A DNA stretch of 45,662 bases from positions 1 through 45,662 of the forward strand of contig NZ_VAWG01000023.1 in the NCBI RefSeq assembly GCF_005869875.1, in the 5' to 3' direction. This document shows positions 35,321-43,533 of this stretch, in pieces; within the stretch, counting starts at the first letter, position 1; the number at the start of each line of letters is the position of its first letter. The position numbers and the translations under genes were made by a program. The stretch comes from Paenibacillus pinistramenti. GTDB taxonomy: Bacteria > Bacillota > Bacilli > Paenibacillales > Paenibacillaceae. Below the pieces are notes generated by a model that had not been told where the DNA came from, made no database searches, and saw nothing but the letters and a program-made list of their open reading frames with translations.

Positions 35321-35809
35321 ATGAGAGAAAAGGAAGAGAACGGTTTTTTGTTTAATGTGGATATTCTTGTGAAGAGCCCTACTAACGGGCATGCACTTCA
35401 GCTTCTCCTCCAAATGCTGAACAGTCACCAGGCCGAAGTAGCCGATTACCGGGTAAAGTCAGGCATTGAGCTTGGTCATATTATCGACGCTGCGCTTGCT
35501 GCCAAACGGCAAGCTATGGCCTCATCAGTCGGCAAACAGCCATCCGGCGGTTCTGTAACCAAGAAGATTGAGAAAAGTGAACACTTGACCGATTCCAAGG
35601 GCAACCCGGTCAGTGAATGGATTCAAAGCCTGATTACCAGCAACCGTTTGGTACGAGTTATGATTGAGACTCCAAAAGGGAGACACAGCATTCCTTGCCG
35701 GATATTAAACTATCTGCCGAAGGAAGAGCTGATTAACGTGTACCATGTAGACGAGAAGCAGGTTTACACCTACAAACTGAGCGAGATTATCGACATTCTT
35801 GATGCGTAG
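35321..35809 (+). CDS. Unrecognised 162-residue soluble protein
   Basis: No family is recognised. An N-terminal alpha/beta part (about 1-70) has FLFNVDILVKSPTNGHALQLLLQML and a GHIIDAALAAKRQAM helix. A polar Ser/Gly/Lys linker (about 75-95) follows, then a beta-rich C-terminal part (about 105-162) with VSEWIQSLITSNRLVRVMI, GRHSIPCRILNYLPK and YTYKLSEIIDILDA. No membrane segment or signal is seen. The start chosen is ATG at 35321, preceded by GGAGGACAG; an upstream start at 35303 is not. It has its own terminator and lies between dps and the DUF423 gene, both on the other strand, which gives no hint about its job. Confidence 0.7.
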   Translation: MREKEENGFLFNVDILVKSPTNGHALQLLLQMLNSHQAEVADYRVKSGIELGHIIDAALAAKRQAMASSVGKQPSGGSVTKKIEKSEHLTDSKGNPVSEWIQSLITSNRLVRVMIETPKGRHSIPCRILNYLPKEELINVYHVDEKQVYTYKLSEIIDILDA

Positions 35810-35832
35810 TTTACCGCTCAGCTGCAGCAAAG

Positions 35833-35877
35833 ACGGACATCCCTTCACGCAAAGGGGTGTCCGTTTTTTAATTTTTT
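35833..35877 (+). terminator. Terminator of the 162-residue gene
   Basis: ACGGACA and CCC pair with GGG and TGTCCGT across a short loop, and TTTTTTAATTTTTT follows on the plus strand. It overlaps the end of the DUF423 gene, which is read from the other strand. Confidence 0.85.
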
Positions 35878-36248
35878 CCGCGCCGCAGTGCAGTTACGGC
35901 AATTAAGATCCAAGCAGACAGGAAAGCTGCTCCGCCAAGCGGGGTAATCGCCCCAAGTACGCTGACTCCAGTAATGCTGAGGACGTACAAGCTCCCGGAA
36001 AAGAGAATGATGCCGGCAAGAAACAGCCGGGCGGCCCAGCGCAGGCGGCCTGATTCCCCCCACAGATGAGACAGTATCCCGACAAGCAGCAAAGCCAAAG
36101 AATGATACATCTGGTATTGTACGCCTGTTTCATAGACGCTCCGGGCATCATCGTCCAATACGCTCTTTAAAGCATGGGCCCCGAACGCCCCGATCGCTAC
36201 GGACAGCAAACCGCAAATGGCGCCGATCGCCACATATTTTCGAGACAT
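35868..36248 (-). CDS. DUF423 family membrane protein
   Basis: 126-residue membrane protein with four hydrophobic segments. The hallmark IGAICGLLSVAIGAFGAHALK opens it, QMYHSLALLLVGIL follows, then FLAGIILFSGSLYVL and ITPLGGAAFLSAWILIAV. These are conserved in the DUF423/YwdK family, whose function is unknown. The ATG at 36248 is preceded by AGGGGTGACA. It is transcribed alone and diverges from the DUF4190 gene. Confidence 0.9.
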   Translation of the reverse strand: MSRKYVAIGAICGLLSVAIGAFGAHALKSVLDDDARSVYETGVQYQMYHSLALLLVGILSHLWGESGRLRWAARLFLAGIILFSGSLYVLSITGVSVLGAITPLGGAAFLSAWILIAVTALRRGKN

Positions 36249-36424
36249 CTTGTCACCCCTTCATTTTAATTTCTGTTTTTATCTCTTCAACTAGTTCATT
36301 TTACATGATCATTCGAGGACTTACTATGCTGTTCAACGGATTGCCTTAAAAGCGGCTTGCTTTTTCCCCCATAATATTGAAAAATGAACAAGAAAAAGAC
36401 TTTATGACCAAAGGAGACTGCCCT

Positions 36425-36856
36425 ATGGATTTTGAAGCAAACCAGGAGAGAGAAAATGTTTCTTCATCTTTCCCCCTCCATCCAGAAGAGCACCAGAATC
36501 AACGGCCGAAAGTCAAACATTCCGGACCCGGCATCGCCTCTTTTGTTCTGGCTGTCGCGGCAATAATCGGTTACATCGTTTGTATGTCCTTAATCGTTGC
36601 CACATTTTGGCGGATCGGAACAGAAACCATTGATGAAGAGATACTTATGCAGCAGCAGCTTTTTGTCTTAGGCGTCTACGGTTTTATGATTGCTGGTCTT
36701 ATCAATTTGGCTGGAGTGATTACTGCAATTATAGGCCTGGCGATCAAGAACCGCAAAAAAGTATTTGCCATTCTCGGATTGGTGTTCAGCCTGCTGCCGT
36801 TTCTGCTGCTCATCGTATTGGCAATTATCGGCATTGCTGCGCAGGGCACACTTTAG
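36425..36856 (+). CDS. DUF4190-type membrane protein
   Basis: 143 residues: a hydrophilic N-terminus (about 1-35, rich in Glu, Gln and Pro), then GPGIASFVLAVAAIIGYIVCMSL, an acidic loop, FMIAGLINLAGVITAIIGLAI, a basic turn KNRKK, and VFAILGLVFSLLPFLLLIVLAIIG. The GIASFVLA plus IIGL plus GLVFS pattern is that of DUF4190-like proteins, whose role is unknown. The ATG at 36425 has AAAGGAGACTG upstream. It is 51 bp before the DegV gene, so one transcript is possible. Confidence 0.75.
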   Translation: MDFEANQERENVSSSFPLHPEEHQNQRPKVKHSGPGIASFVLAVAAIIGYIVCMSLIVATFWRIGTETIDEEILMQQQLFVLGVYGFMIAGLINLAGVITAIIGLAIKNRKKVFAILGLVFSLLPFLLLIVLAIIGIAAQGTL

Positions 36857-36907
36857 CCTTGAGATAAATCAGCAAGAATTTGAATTTACACCCGAAAGGT
36901 GAGTTAC

Positions 36908-37756
36908 ATGACATCTATCAAAATTTTCGCGGACAGTACCTGCGATCTGTCGGCAGACTTAATTAAGCAATACGAGATCGGCATCGTTCCTTTATATGTT
37001 ACTTTCGAGCCGGATACTTACCGGGACGGCATTGATCTTACCCCTGCCACGCTATACGCAAAGGTAGCGGAAACAGGCAAGCTTCCTCTGACCTCAGCTC
37101 CATCACCGAATGATTTTATCAAGGCTTTTACGCCGTTTGTAGAGAAAGGCGATCAGATCATCTACATCAGCTTATCCTCCGAGCTTTCGTCCACTTATCA
37201 GAATGCGCTGCTTGCCGCAGAAGAGTTTGAATCTGGTATAGTGAACGTCTTTGATTCACTCAACCTGACAACGGGTATCGGCATTCAGGTGCTTAAAGCA
37301 GCCCGTGCAGCACAAGCCGGCCAAAGCGTAGAGCAGATTCTGAAGATGCTTGCCGAAATCCGGCCGAAGGTGGATACGGAGTTCGTGATCGATTCCCTTG
37401 ATTATCTGCATAAGGGCGGACGCTGCTCCGGCATGCAAAATATTATGGCCAGTCTGCTCAAGATCCGCCCGGTCATTAAGGTGATTGACGGCAAAATGAC
37501 TCCGGCTTACAAAGTCCGCGGCAGCCGTGAGAAGGCGTTTGAGCAGATGGTTTCAAACGCGCTTGCAAACAAAGACAACATGGATCATGGAACAATCTTT
37601 ATTACCGAAACCATGGCCAAAGAGGATGCTTTGAAGCTCAGGGATACCATTAAAGAGAAGGTTAACCCTGATGAGATCCTGCTTACCGAAGCCGGGTGCG
37701 TAATTTCCAGCCACTGCGGACCCAAGACGATTGGAATTATTTATTTGAAGAAATAA
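36908..37756 (+). CDS. DegV family fatty-acid-binding protein
   Basis: 282-residue protein of the DegV/FakB family. These bind a fatty acid and present it to the kinase FakA for phosphorylation. The signature opening is KIFADSTCDLS; TSAPSPNDF, ISLSSELSSTYQNA and YLHKGGRCSG follow, with the last carrying the Arg-phosphate site, and SSHCGPKTIGIIYL ends the protein. The ATG at 36908 is preceded by AAAGGTG; a GTG at 36899 lies too near. No fakA gene is in the window. It is 13 bp before the SDR gene, hence probably in one operon. Confidence 0.92.
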   Translation: MTSIKIFADSTCDLSADLIKQYEIGIVPLYVTFEPDTYRDGIDLTPATLYAKVAETGKLPLTSAPSPNDFIKAFTPFVEKGDQIIYISLSSELSSTYQNALLAAEEFESGIVNVFDSLNLTTGIGIQVLKAARAAQAGQSVEQILKMLAEIRPKVDTEFVIDSLDYLHKGGRCSGMQNIMASLLKIRPVIKVIDGKMTPAYKVRGSREKAFEQMVSNALANKDNMDHGTIFITETMAKEDALKLRDTIKEKVNPDEILLTEAGCVISSHCGPKTIGIIYLKK

Positions 37757-37769
37757 GGAGGACATACAG

Positions 37770-38489
37770 ATGACATTAATGAAGAAAAAAGCCATTGTCA
37801 CCGGAGCCAGCAAAGGAATCGGCCGGGCAATCGCATTTGCCCTGGCAGCCGAAGGAGTCCATCTGGGACTCATCTCCCGCAGTGCTGATGATCTCAATAA
37901 GCTCCAGAAAGAGCTCCTCTCTACATACGACATTCAAGTGGTCTGCAGTGCTGCAGATATTTCCGAGCGCCACCAGGCAGAAGCCGCAGTCGCTGCAATT
38001 GAGCTGGAGCTTGGCTCGATCGATATTCTGATTAATAATGCCGGAATTGCCAAATTCGGCACTTTGCTGGATATGGAGCCCGCCGAGTGGGAACGGATGA
38101 TTCAGGTTAATCTGATGGGAACCTATTATATGACCCGCGCCGTTCTTCCTTCACTGCTGAAACAGAAGAGCGGCGACATCCTGAATATCGCCTCAACGGC
38201 CGGCGAACGCGGATTTGCAACCGGCTCCGCCTACTGCGCTTCCAAGTTTGCGCTGCTGGGCATGACCGAAGCCTTGATGCATGAGGTGCGCAAATCAAAT
38301 ATCCGGGTGACGGCACTGAATCCAAGCACAGTGAATACTGAGCTTGCAGTGAATGCCGGACTGCCGATCGGCGACGAAGACCGCATGATGCAGCCGGAAG
38401 ATGTCGCGCAGGTTGTCGTAAGCGCACTAAGGCTGCCGGCCAGAGTGACTTTAAAAACAGCTGGACTTCTGACGACAAATCCGCAGTAA
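37770..38489 (+). CDS. Short-chain dehydrogenase/reductase (FabG-like)
   Basis: 239-residue NAD(P)-dependent oxidoreductase. The cofactor loop is TGASKGIGRA (about 11-20) and NNAG is present; the catalytic triad is Ser in NIASTAG, with Tyr and Lys in YCASK. Arg in SRSADD after strand 2 suggests NADP preference. It resembles 3-oxoacyl-ACP reductase FabG but lies outside the main fatty acid operon, so its substrate is open. It directly follows the DegV gene, which also concerns fatty acids, a hint at lipid metabolism. AAGGAGG precedes the ATG, and a strong terminator follows. Confidence 0.9.
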   Translation: MTLMKKKAIVTGASKGIGRAIAFALAAEGVHLGLISRSADDLNKLQKELLSTYDIQVVCSAADISERHQAEAAVAAIELELGSIDILINNAGIAKFGTLLDMEPAEWERMIQVNLMGTYYMTRAVLPSLLKQKSGDILNIASTAGERGFATGSAYCASKFALLGMTEALMHEVRKSNIRVTALNPSTVNTELAVNAGLPIGDEDRMMQPEDVAQVVVSALRLPARVTLKTAGLLTTNPQ

Positions 38490-38514
38490 GGCTGCAGATC
38501 AGAATGAAAAGCAA

Positions 38515-38566
38515 AAGCAGCAGAAGCTCTTCCCGATGGAAGGAGCTCTGCTGCTTCTTTCTTTTT
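38515..38566 (+). terminator. Terminator of the DegV-SDR unit
   Basis: AAGCAGCAG pairs with CTGCTGCTT, continued by AGCTC and TTCC against GGAA and GGAGCT with one bulge, and TCTTTCTTTTT follows. Confidence 0.8.
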
Positions 38567-38570
38567 GCGC

Positions 38571-39134
38571 TCAATAATACGGAGCCATCATCAAATAGAC
38601 AATGACGCCGGTCAAGCTCACATACAGCCAGATCGGCATCGTCCAGCGGACGATTTTCTTATGTTTGGTCACCTGCATCGTCCAGCCCCATACCAGCGCA
38701 AACAATGCCAGAGGCACCACGATGGCTGCAAGGAAGCTGTGCGTGATCAGAATGAAGAAATAGATCGGGCGGATAATGCCTTGTCCGCCATATTTGGCTG
38801 TATCCGGTGAAATATAGTGAAACGTCAGATACGAGAAGAGAAACAGCAGTGTTGTCGTGAAAGCGAGCAGAATAAACACTTTATGCACGCGGATGTTCTT
38901 TTTCATAATTGCAACCAAAGCCGCAAGCAGAAAAATAAACGTGAAGCTGTTAAAAATTGCGTTCAGCCGGGGAAAGATCGTAATATCAAAATTGACGGCC
39001 CCTTCATAGCCCAGAGGCGAGAAGAACAACAGCAAAATAATAATGTTGGCTACAATCGATACGGTGATGATCAGCCCGGTGAAATTCTTGGAGCTTTTCG
39101 GCGAATAACTGGAAGAATCGGGTTTACTGTTCAT
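38571..39134 (-). CDS. DUF420 membrane protein (CtaM/YozB-like)
   Basis: 187-residue integral membrane protein with about five or six hydrophobic segments. The family residues are visible: FPRLNAIFNSFTFIFLLAAL, KNIRVHKVFILLAFTTTLLF, FHYISPDTAKYGG and ILITHSFLAAIVVPLAL, with several conserved His, then WTMPIWLYVSLTGVIVYLMM. DUF420 proteins (CtaM in Staphylococcus, YozB in Bacillus) help build haem aa3-type oxidases, so haem or copper handling is expected. No cytochrome oxidase genes are next to it here. The ATG at 39134 follows GGAGTAA. Confidence 0.87.
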   Translation of the reverse strand: MNSKPDSSSYSPKSSKNFTGLIITVSIVANIIILLLFFSPLGYEGAVNFDITIFPRLNAIFNSFTFIFLLAALVAIMKKNIRVHKVFILLAFTTTLLFLFSYLTFHYISPDTAKYGGQGIIRPIYFFILITHSFLAAIVVPLALFALVWGWTMQVTKHKKIVRWTMPIWLYVSLTGVIVYLMMAPYY

Positions 39135-39445
39135 GTTCGATTTACTCCTATTCAGGTTCTTGTTTCTGTCAATTATATATCTCTACCAATTATCTTGTTA
39201 AGTGACAAAACAGCGACTTTTCAAATAAAAGGCTTGACCAGCCGCTTTTATTTCTAGGCCCTATAACTTATTATAGGACTTCTAATCAGCAGCTAAACGC
39301 CGGTTTGTTCAATTTGACCTTTATTTGACCAACATCTCCCTAAATTTGAGAAAAATCACATGAAAACGATTCTGTCTTACCTAATATTGACCAGCGTTTG
39401 TTATAATAAGAGCTACATTTGAATAGAAAGGGTGTTGTTGGATTT
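39135..39445. other. Divergent region between the DUF420 and oligoendopeptidase genes
   Basis: No gene is seen. AAATAAAAG (39223-39231) pairs with CTTTTATTT (39245-39253), and CCTATAA (39260-39266) pairs with TTATAGG (39271-39277); both could fold in a transcript from either side. TTTGACC also recurs near 39317-39342. The oligoendopeptidase promoter lies at the right end. Confidence 0.5.
39399..39407 (+). promoter_or_regulatory. Extended -10 promoter of the oligoendopeptidase gene
   Basis: TGTTATAAT is a perfect extended -10 (TGnTATAAT). No good -35 lies 17 bp upstream, which is common with extended -10 elements. Confidence 0.5.
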
Positions 39446-41143
39446 ATGTTAAAATTTAGCGAGTACCGTTATGAACGTCCTGACGCCGATCAGCTCAAGC
39501 AGCAGTTGTCCACCCTCGTTCAGCAGTTAACCACCGCTTCCACACTCGACGAAGAACGTGCAGCCGTTTCAGCCATTAACAAACTGCGCAGCGAATTCGA
39601 AACGATGCAGCAGCTGGTAAGCGTGCGGCACTCCATCGACACTACCGATGCCTACTACAAAGCGGAACAGGACTACATGGATGAAATCGGACCTGTCATT
39701 CAGGAATACATAACCGACTACTACCGGGCGATTGTTGGCTCCAAGAACCGGACGGCTCTTGAAGAGGAATGGGGCTCGCAGCTGTTCAAGCTGGCTGAGG
39801 TCTCCCTCCGCACCTTCAATCCTGAGATTATCGGGGATTTGCAGCAGGAGAATAAACTAACGACCGAATACGCACAGCTGATCGCCTCTGCCAAAATCCC
39901 CTTCGAAGGCGAAGAACGAACCCTGCCTCAGCTGACTCCTTTCGAGCTGTCTACTGACCGGGATGTTCGCAAACGCGCCTCCGATGCCCGCTACGGCTTC
40001 ATGGCCGAGCATGGCGCCGAGCTTGACCGCATTTATGACGATCTGGTCAAGGTTCGTACACGTATGGCCAAGAAGCTTGGCTACGACAACTTTGTCGGAC
40101 TGGGCTATGACCGCATGATGCGTACCGACTACAACGCGGACATGGTGGCAAACTTCAGGAAACAAGTATTGGAATCTATCGTCCCTGCAGCACAAAAGCT
40201 GAAGAAGCGCCAGACAGCTCGACTTGGGATCGAACAGCTGAAATTCTATGACGAAGGCTTCAGCTTTAAATCCGGCAACGCTAAGCCGAAGGGCGATCCC
40301 GATTGGATCGTGGCCAATGGAGCGAAAATGTATAAAGAGCTCTCTCCTGAGATCGATGAGTTCTTTACCTTTATGCTCGAGAGCGAGCTGATGGACCTTG
40401 TGAGCAAAAAAGGCAAACAGGGCGGCGGCTATTGCACCTATTTCAGTGAATACAAAGCGCCGTTCATTTTCTCCAACTTTAACGGCACTTCCGGGGATAT
40501 CGATGTATTGACGCATGAGGTAGGCCACGCGTTCCAGGCGTATGAAAGCCGCAGCCTGACTGTGCCTGAATATGCCTTCCCGACTTACGAAGCTGCTGAA
40601 ATCCATTCGATGAGTATGGAATTCTTCACCTGGCCGTGGATGGATCTGTTTTTTGAAGAAGAGGCAGACAAATACCGCTTTAATCACCTGGCCGAATGCC
40701 TGCAGTTTATTCCTTACGGCGTTTCAGTAGATGAATTCCAGCATTTTGTCTACAGCAATCCGGAAGCGACTCCTGCAGAACGCAAACAGGCATGGCGGGA
40801 CATTGAGAAGAAATACCTGCCGCACCGCGATTATGACGGGAACGCGTATCTCGAGCAGGGCGGCTTCTGGCAGAAACAAGGCCACATCTACAGTACGCCG
40901 TTCTATTATATCGACTATACGCTTGCCCAGCTTTGCGCCTTCCAGTTCTGGAAGCGTTCAAGAGAGGATTTTGCATCCGCCTGGAAAGACTATTTGACGC
41001 TTTGCCAGGCAGGCGGCAGCCAATCCTTCCTGAAGCTGGTCGAGCTGGCCGGACTGAAGTCTCCATTTGAGGACGGCTCCATCCAGTCCGTAATCGGTGA
41101 GATTGAAGGCTGGCTGGACAGCATTGACGACAAAGCGCTGTAA
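39446..41143 (+). CDS. M3-family oligoendopeptidase (PepF-type)
   Basis: 565-residue cytosolic zinc peptidase that cleaves short peptides. The active site HEVGH (His357, Glu358, His361) lies in DVLTHEVGHAFQAYES, and the family's downstream Glu lies in YEAAEIHSMSMEFF. FDYN-like features near DRMMRTDYNADMV and the C-terminal HIYSTPFYYIDYTLAQL agree with M3 oligoendopeptidase F relatives. Length is typical (about 560-600). The ATG at 39446 is used; the best Shine-Dalgarno (AGAAAGGG) is about 14 bases upstream, somewhat long, and an upstream TTG (39419) is less likely. Confidence 0.92.
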   Translation: MLKFSEYRYERPDADQLKQQLSTLVQQLTTASTLDEERAAVSAINKLRSEFETMQQLVSVRHSIDTTDAYYKAEQDYMDEIGPVIQEYITDYYRAIVGSKNRTALEEEWGSQLFKLAEVSLRTFNPEIIGDLQQENKLTTEYAQLIASAKIPFEGEERTLPQLTPFELSTDRDVRKRASDARYGFMAEHGAELDRIYDDLVKVRTRMAKKLGYDNFVGLGYDRMMRTDYNADMVANFRKQVLESIVPAAQKLKKRQTARLGIEQLKFYDEGFSFKSGNAKPKGDPDWIVANGAKMYKELSPEIDEFFTFMLESELMDLVSKKGKQGGGYCTYFSEYKAPFIFSNFNGTSGDIDVLTHEVGHAFQAYESRSLTVPEYAFPTYEAAEIHSMSMEFFTWPWMDLFFEEEADKYRFNHLAECLQFIPYGVSVDEFQHFVYSNPEATPAERKQAWRDIEKKYLPHRDYDGNAYLEQGGFWQKQGHIYSTPFYYIDYTLAQLCAFQFWKRSREDFASAWKDYLTLCQAGGSQSFLKLVELAGLKSPFEDGSIQSVIGEIEGWLDSIDDKAL

Positions 41144-41194
41144 AAGGTTATCTGCAGCACGCACGAGCGTATTGCTGCTGAACATTTTAACCAA

Positions 41195-41232
41195 CAAGAA
41201 GAGGCTTCTGCCGCGGCAGGAGCCTCTTCTTT
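41195..41232. terminator. Bidirectional terminator between oligoendopeptidase and mnmH
   Basis: AAGAAGAGGCT pairs with AGCCTCTTCTT around CTGCC/GGCAG, with T runs on both strands. It lies between the convergent genes. Confidence 0.8.
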
Positions 41233-41259
41233 GTCTGGCTATTTTTAACACCAGCTCAT

Positions 41260-42294
41260 TCATGAATACTGTTTAAGAACCTGCTTCACCTGTTCTAGTG
41301 CTTCATCCACATGCTCTGCATGAATGACAATCCGATCCTTCTCCGCAATTTCTCTGGCGGTATGTTCATAACGAGGGTCGTAATAATGCACCAGCAGCTG
41401 CTCCACGGCCTCTTCAAAACGTCCGGCCAGCAAATCCGCTTCGATTTGTTTGGCGATCGGCGTGTGTATCCGTTCTTTAATTCTCCGGAAGGCCGCAAGA
41501 CAAGTTTCCTGATGTTTATCCGGTTCGTAGTCATTAATAATTTGCCGGACCCGTTCCTGCATCGGCAGATCGATCCACAGCTGGATCCCCTGCTCCTTGC
41601 TTGCAACCAGAAATTCCGGCATGACCACTTTGCCAATCCGTTTGCTCTCCGCTTCCATCAGCATATAAGGACGATCCTGCACCTCAAGCAATGCCTTTAA
41701 TAACAGAGAATCAAAGATTTTCTGGTTGTGTGCCGTGAGTCCCACCTGGCCGAAGACAGAGCCCCTGTGTCCTGCCATCCGTTCCAAATCCAACACCGGA
41801 TACTGCTCGGCTTGAAGTGCACGGAGCATGTACGTTTTTCCTGTTCCGGTATAGCCGTTTAAGACGACAGCTTTGGGCTTCACTTCAAACCGGCTTAGCT
41901 CGTCTACCACCCATTTCCGGTAAGAACGAAAGCCGCCGCTCAAGCGCTGAACGTGAACATCCATCAAGGACAGCAGCGTTGCAGTTGTACGGCTTCGCAT
42001 TCCTCCGCGCCAGCAAAAGACCGCCTTATCCCCCTGCACCTCCTGAAACTGTTCAATAAAAGAAGGCAGTTTGGCGGAGATAATCGCAAGGCCCCGCTTT
42101 TTGGCCGTATCCACACTTACCTGCTTGTACAGCGTCCCGATCTCTGCCCGTTCTTCATCGTTAAAGAAAGGGATATTGAGGCTTCCGGGAATCGTTGCTT
42201 CCTCATATTCCGACGGAGACCTTACATCGATTATGGTGATTCCGTTCTGTTTTTGCTTCGCAAGAAGCTCTTCGACCGTTATATCTGTAAACAC
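41260..42294 (-). CDS. mnmH: tRNA 2-selenouridine synthase MnmH (SelU/YbbB)
   Basis: 344-residue enzyme that converts 2-thiouridine at position 34 of tRNA (Lys, Glu, Gln) to 2-selenouridine through a geranylated intermediate, using selenophosphate. The rhodanese domain (1-130) has the active Cys94 in VFCWRGGMRS. The P-loop domain has GYTGTGKT (147-154). LDLERMAGHRGSVFG and MEAESKRIG are also characteristic. It lies 25 bp after selD, so selenophosphate donor and acceptor enzyme are made together. The ATG has a good purine-rich upstream region. Confidence 0.95.
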   Translation of the reverse strand: MFTDITVEELLAKQKQNGITIIDVRSPSEYEEATIPGSLNIPFFNDEERAEIGTLYKQVSVDTAKKRGLAIISAKLPSFIEQFQEVQGDKAVFCWRGGMRSRTTATLLSLMDVHVQRLSGGFRSYRKWVVDELSRFEVKPKAVVLNGYTGTGKTYMLRALQAEQYPVLDLERMAGHRGSVFGQVGLTAHNQKIFDSLLLKALLEVQDRPYMLMEAESKRIGKVVMPEFLVASKEQGIQLWIDLPMQERVRQIINDYEPDKHQETCLAAFRRIKERIHTPIAKQIEADLLAGRFEEAVEQLLVHYYDPRYEHTAREIAEKDRIVIHAEHVDEALEQVKQVLKQYS

Positions 42295-42319
42295 TGTTAT
42301 CCGCTCCCTGCTTGCTATG

Positions 42320-43369
42320 TTACTTTACGACAATATGACCCGGATGCTCTGAAATCACTTCACCAATCAAGGCCGCTTCTACCCCAGCTGCTACGAGCTT
42401 GTCCAGCAATTGAGGGGCCTCTGCGCCATCTACCGAGATGAGCAGCCCGCCGGAGGTTACGGCGTCACACAGCATCCACTGACCGATTTGGTCCAGCTCC
42501 TGCGGGAATGTGACAGAGCCTTCCAAATGGCCATAATTATTTTTGGTGCCTCCAGGAACAAAACCGGCCTCAGCCAGCTCGCGCACACGCGGCAGAAACG
42601 GTACTTTATCCTTGTAGATCACGATTCCCGTCTGACTTCCTTTTGCCATTTCAGAGGCATGTCCCAGCAGTCCAAAGCCGGTTACATCCGTGCAGGCATG
42701 CACGTCGTAGCTTTCCATAACTTCAGCCGCTGTTTTGTTCAGCGTAGTCATAACAGAAGTTACCCGGGACACTTCCTCCGGACTGAGCTGATCCTTCTTA
42801 ATGGAAGTCGTCAGAATGCCCACACCAATCGGTTTGGTTAGAATCAGCTGGTCACCCGGCTTTGCCCCTGCGTTCGTCCGCACGCGTGATGGATGGACAA
42901 GTCCAGTAACAGCTAAGCCAAACTTGGGCTCTTTATCGTCAATGGAATGACCGCCGACCAGCGTTACGCCCGCTTCCTTCAGCTTGTCCCCGGCCCCCTT
43001 CAGGATTTCCGTCAATACCGACTTATCGAGCGTGTGAATCGGGAAAGCTACAATATTAAGGGCAGTCAGCGGTTTGCCGCCCATGGCATAAATATCACTA
43101 ATGGCATTGGCCGCTGCTACCTGCCCAAAATCGTATGGATCATCCACAATCGGTGTGAAAAAATCAACGGTCTGCACTAACGCCAATTCATCCGTCAGCT
43201 TGTATACACCGGCATCATCACTTGTGTCCAGCCCGACAAGCAGATCAGGATTAGGGGCCGCAGGCGGCAGGTTGCGCAGCACTTGGGCCAAATCTGCCGG
43301 ACCTATTTTACAGCCGCAGCCTCCCTTTGAGGATAAAGAGGTTAATTTTATTGGTTGTTGCTCGGACAT
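42320..43369 (-). CDS. selD: Selenide, water dikinase SelD
   Basis: 349-residue ATP-dependent enzyme that makes selenophosphate. The N-terminal loop is GGCGCKIG with the catalytic Cys18 and Lys21. The Asp-rich nucleotide sites appear in LDTSDDAGVYKL and TVDFFTPIVDDPY, and GGHSIDDKEP and DVTGFGLLGHA complete the pattern. The catalytic residue is a cysteine, so no selenocysteine recoding is needed. The first ATG (43378) touches GGCGG, whereas the second (43369) is nine bases after it and was taken. The gene is coupled to mnmH; selA and selB are not in the window, so selenium use is visible here only as tRNA modification. Confidence 0.95.
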   Translation of the reverse strand: MSEQQPIKLTSLSSKGGCGCKIGPADLAQVLRNLPPAAPNPDLLVGLDTSDDAGVYKLTDELALVQTVDFFTPIVDDPYDFGQVAAANAISDIYAMGGKPLTALNIVAFPIHTLDKSVLTEILKGAGDKLKEAGVTLVGGHSIDDKEPKFGLAVTGLVHPSRVRTNAGAKPGDQLILTKPIGVGILTTSIKKDQLSPEEVSRVTSVMTTLNKTAAEVMESYDVHACTDVTGFGLLGHASEMAKGSQTGIVIYKDKVPFLPRVRELAEAGFVPGGTKNNYGHLEGSVTFPQELDQIGQWMLCDAVTSGGLLISVDGAEAPQLLDKLVAAGVEAALIGEVISEHPGHIVVK

Positions 43370-43435
43370 TTCAATCATCCGCCTTTCAGCTTCTTAGGTT
43401 GGTTTTATTTACTCCGTAAGGATTACTTCTCAAAC

Positions 43436-43464
43436 AGTATACCACTAATAATTTCAAGGTAAAA
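43436..43464 (-). promoter_or_regulatory. Candidate promoter of selD-mnmH
   Basis: On the minus strand TTTTAC (43459-43464) is followed after 17 bp by TATACT (43436-43441), which is preceded by TGG to form an extended -10. It lies 67 bp upstream of the selD start. Confidence 0.5.
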
Positions 43465-43533
43465 ATATTGCTAAATATGCTATACTATTATATTGACGCT
43501 ATTTCATCATGATAATCGGAGGTAACAACATTT

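Noticed and set aside
39857..40687. 276-codon minus-strand frame
   Set aside because: Antisense to the oligoendopeptidase, whose HEVGH motif fixes the true frame.
43304..43324. Selenocysteine codon in SelD
   Set aside because: The catalytic position is encoded as cysteine and the frame has no internal TGA.
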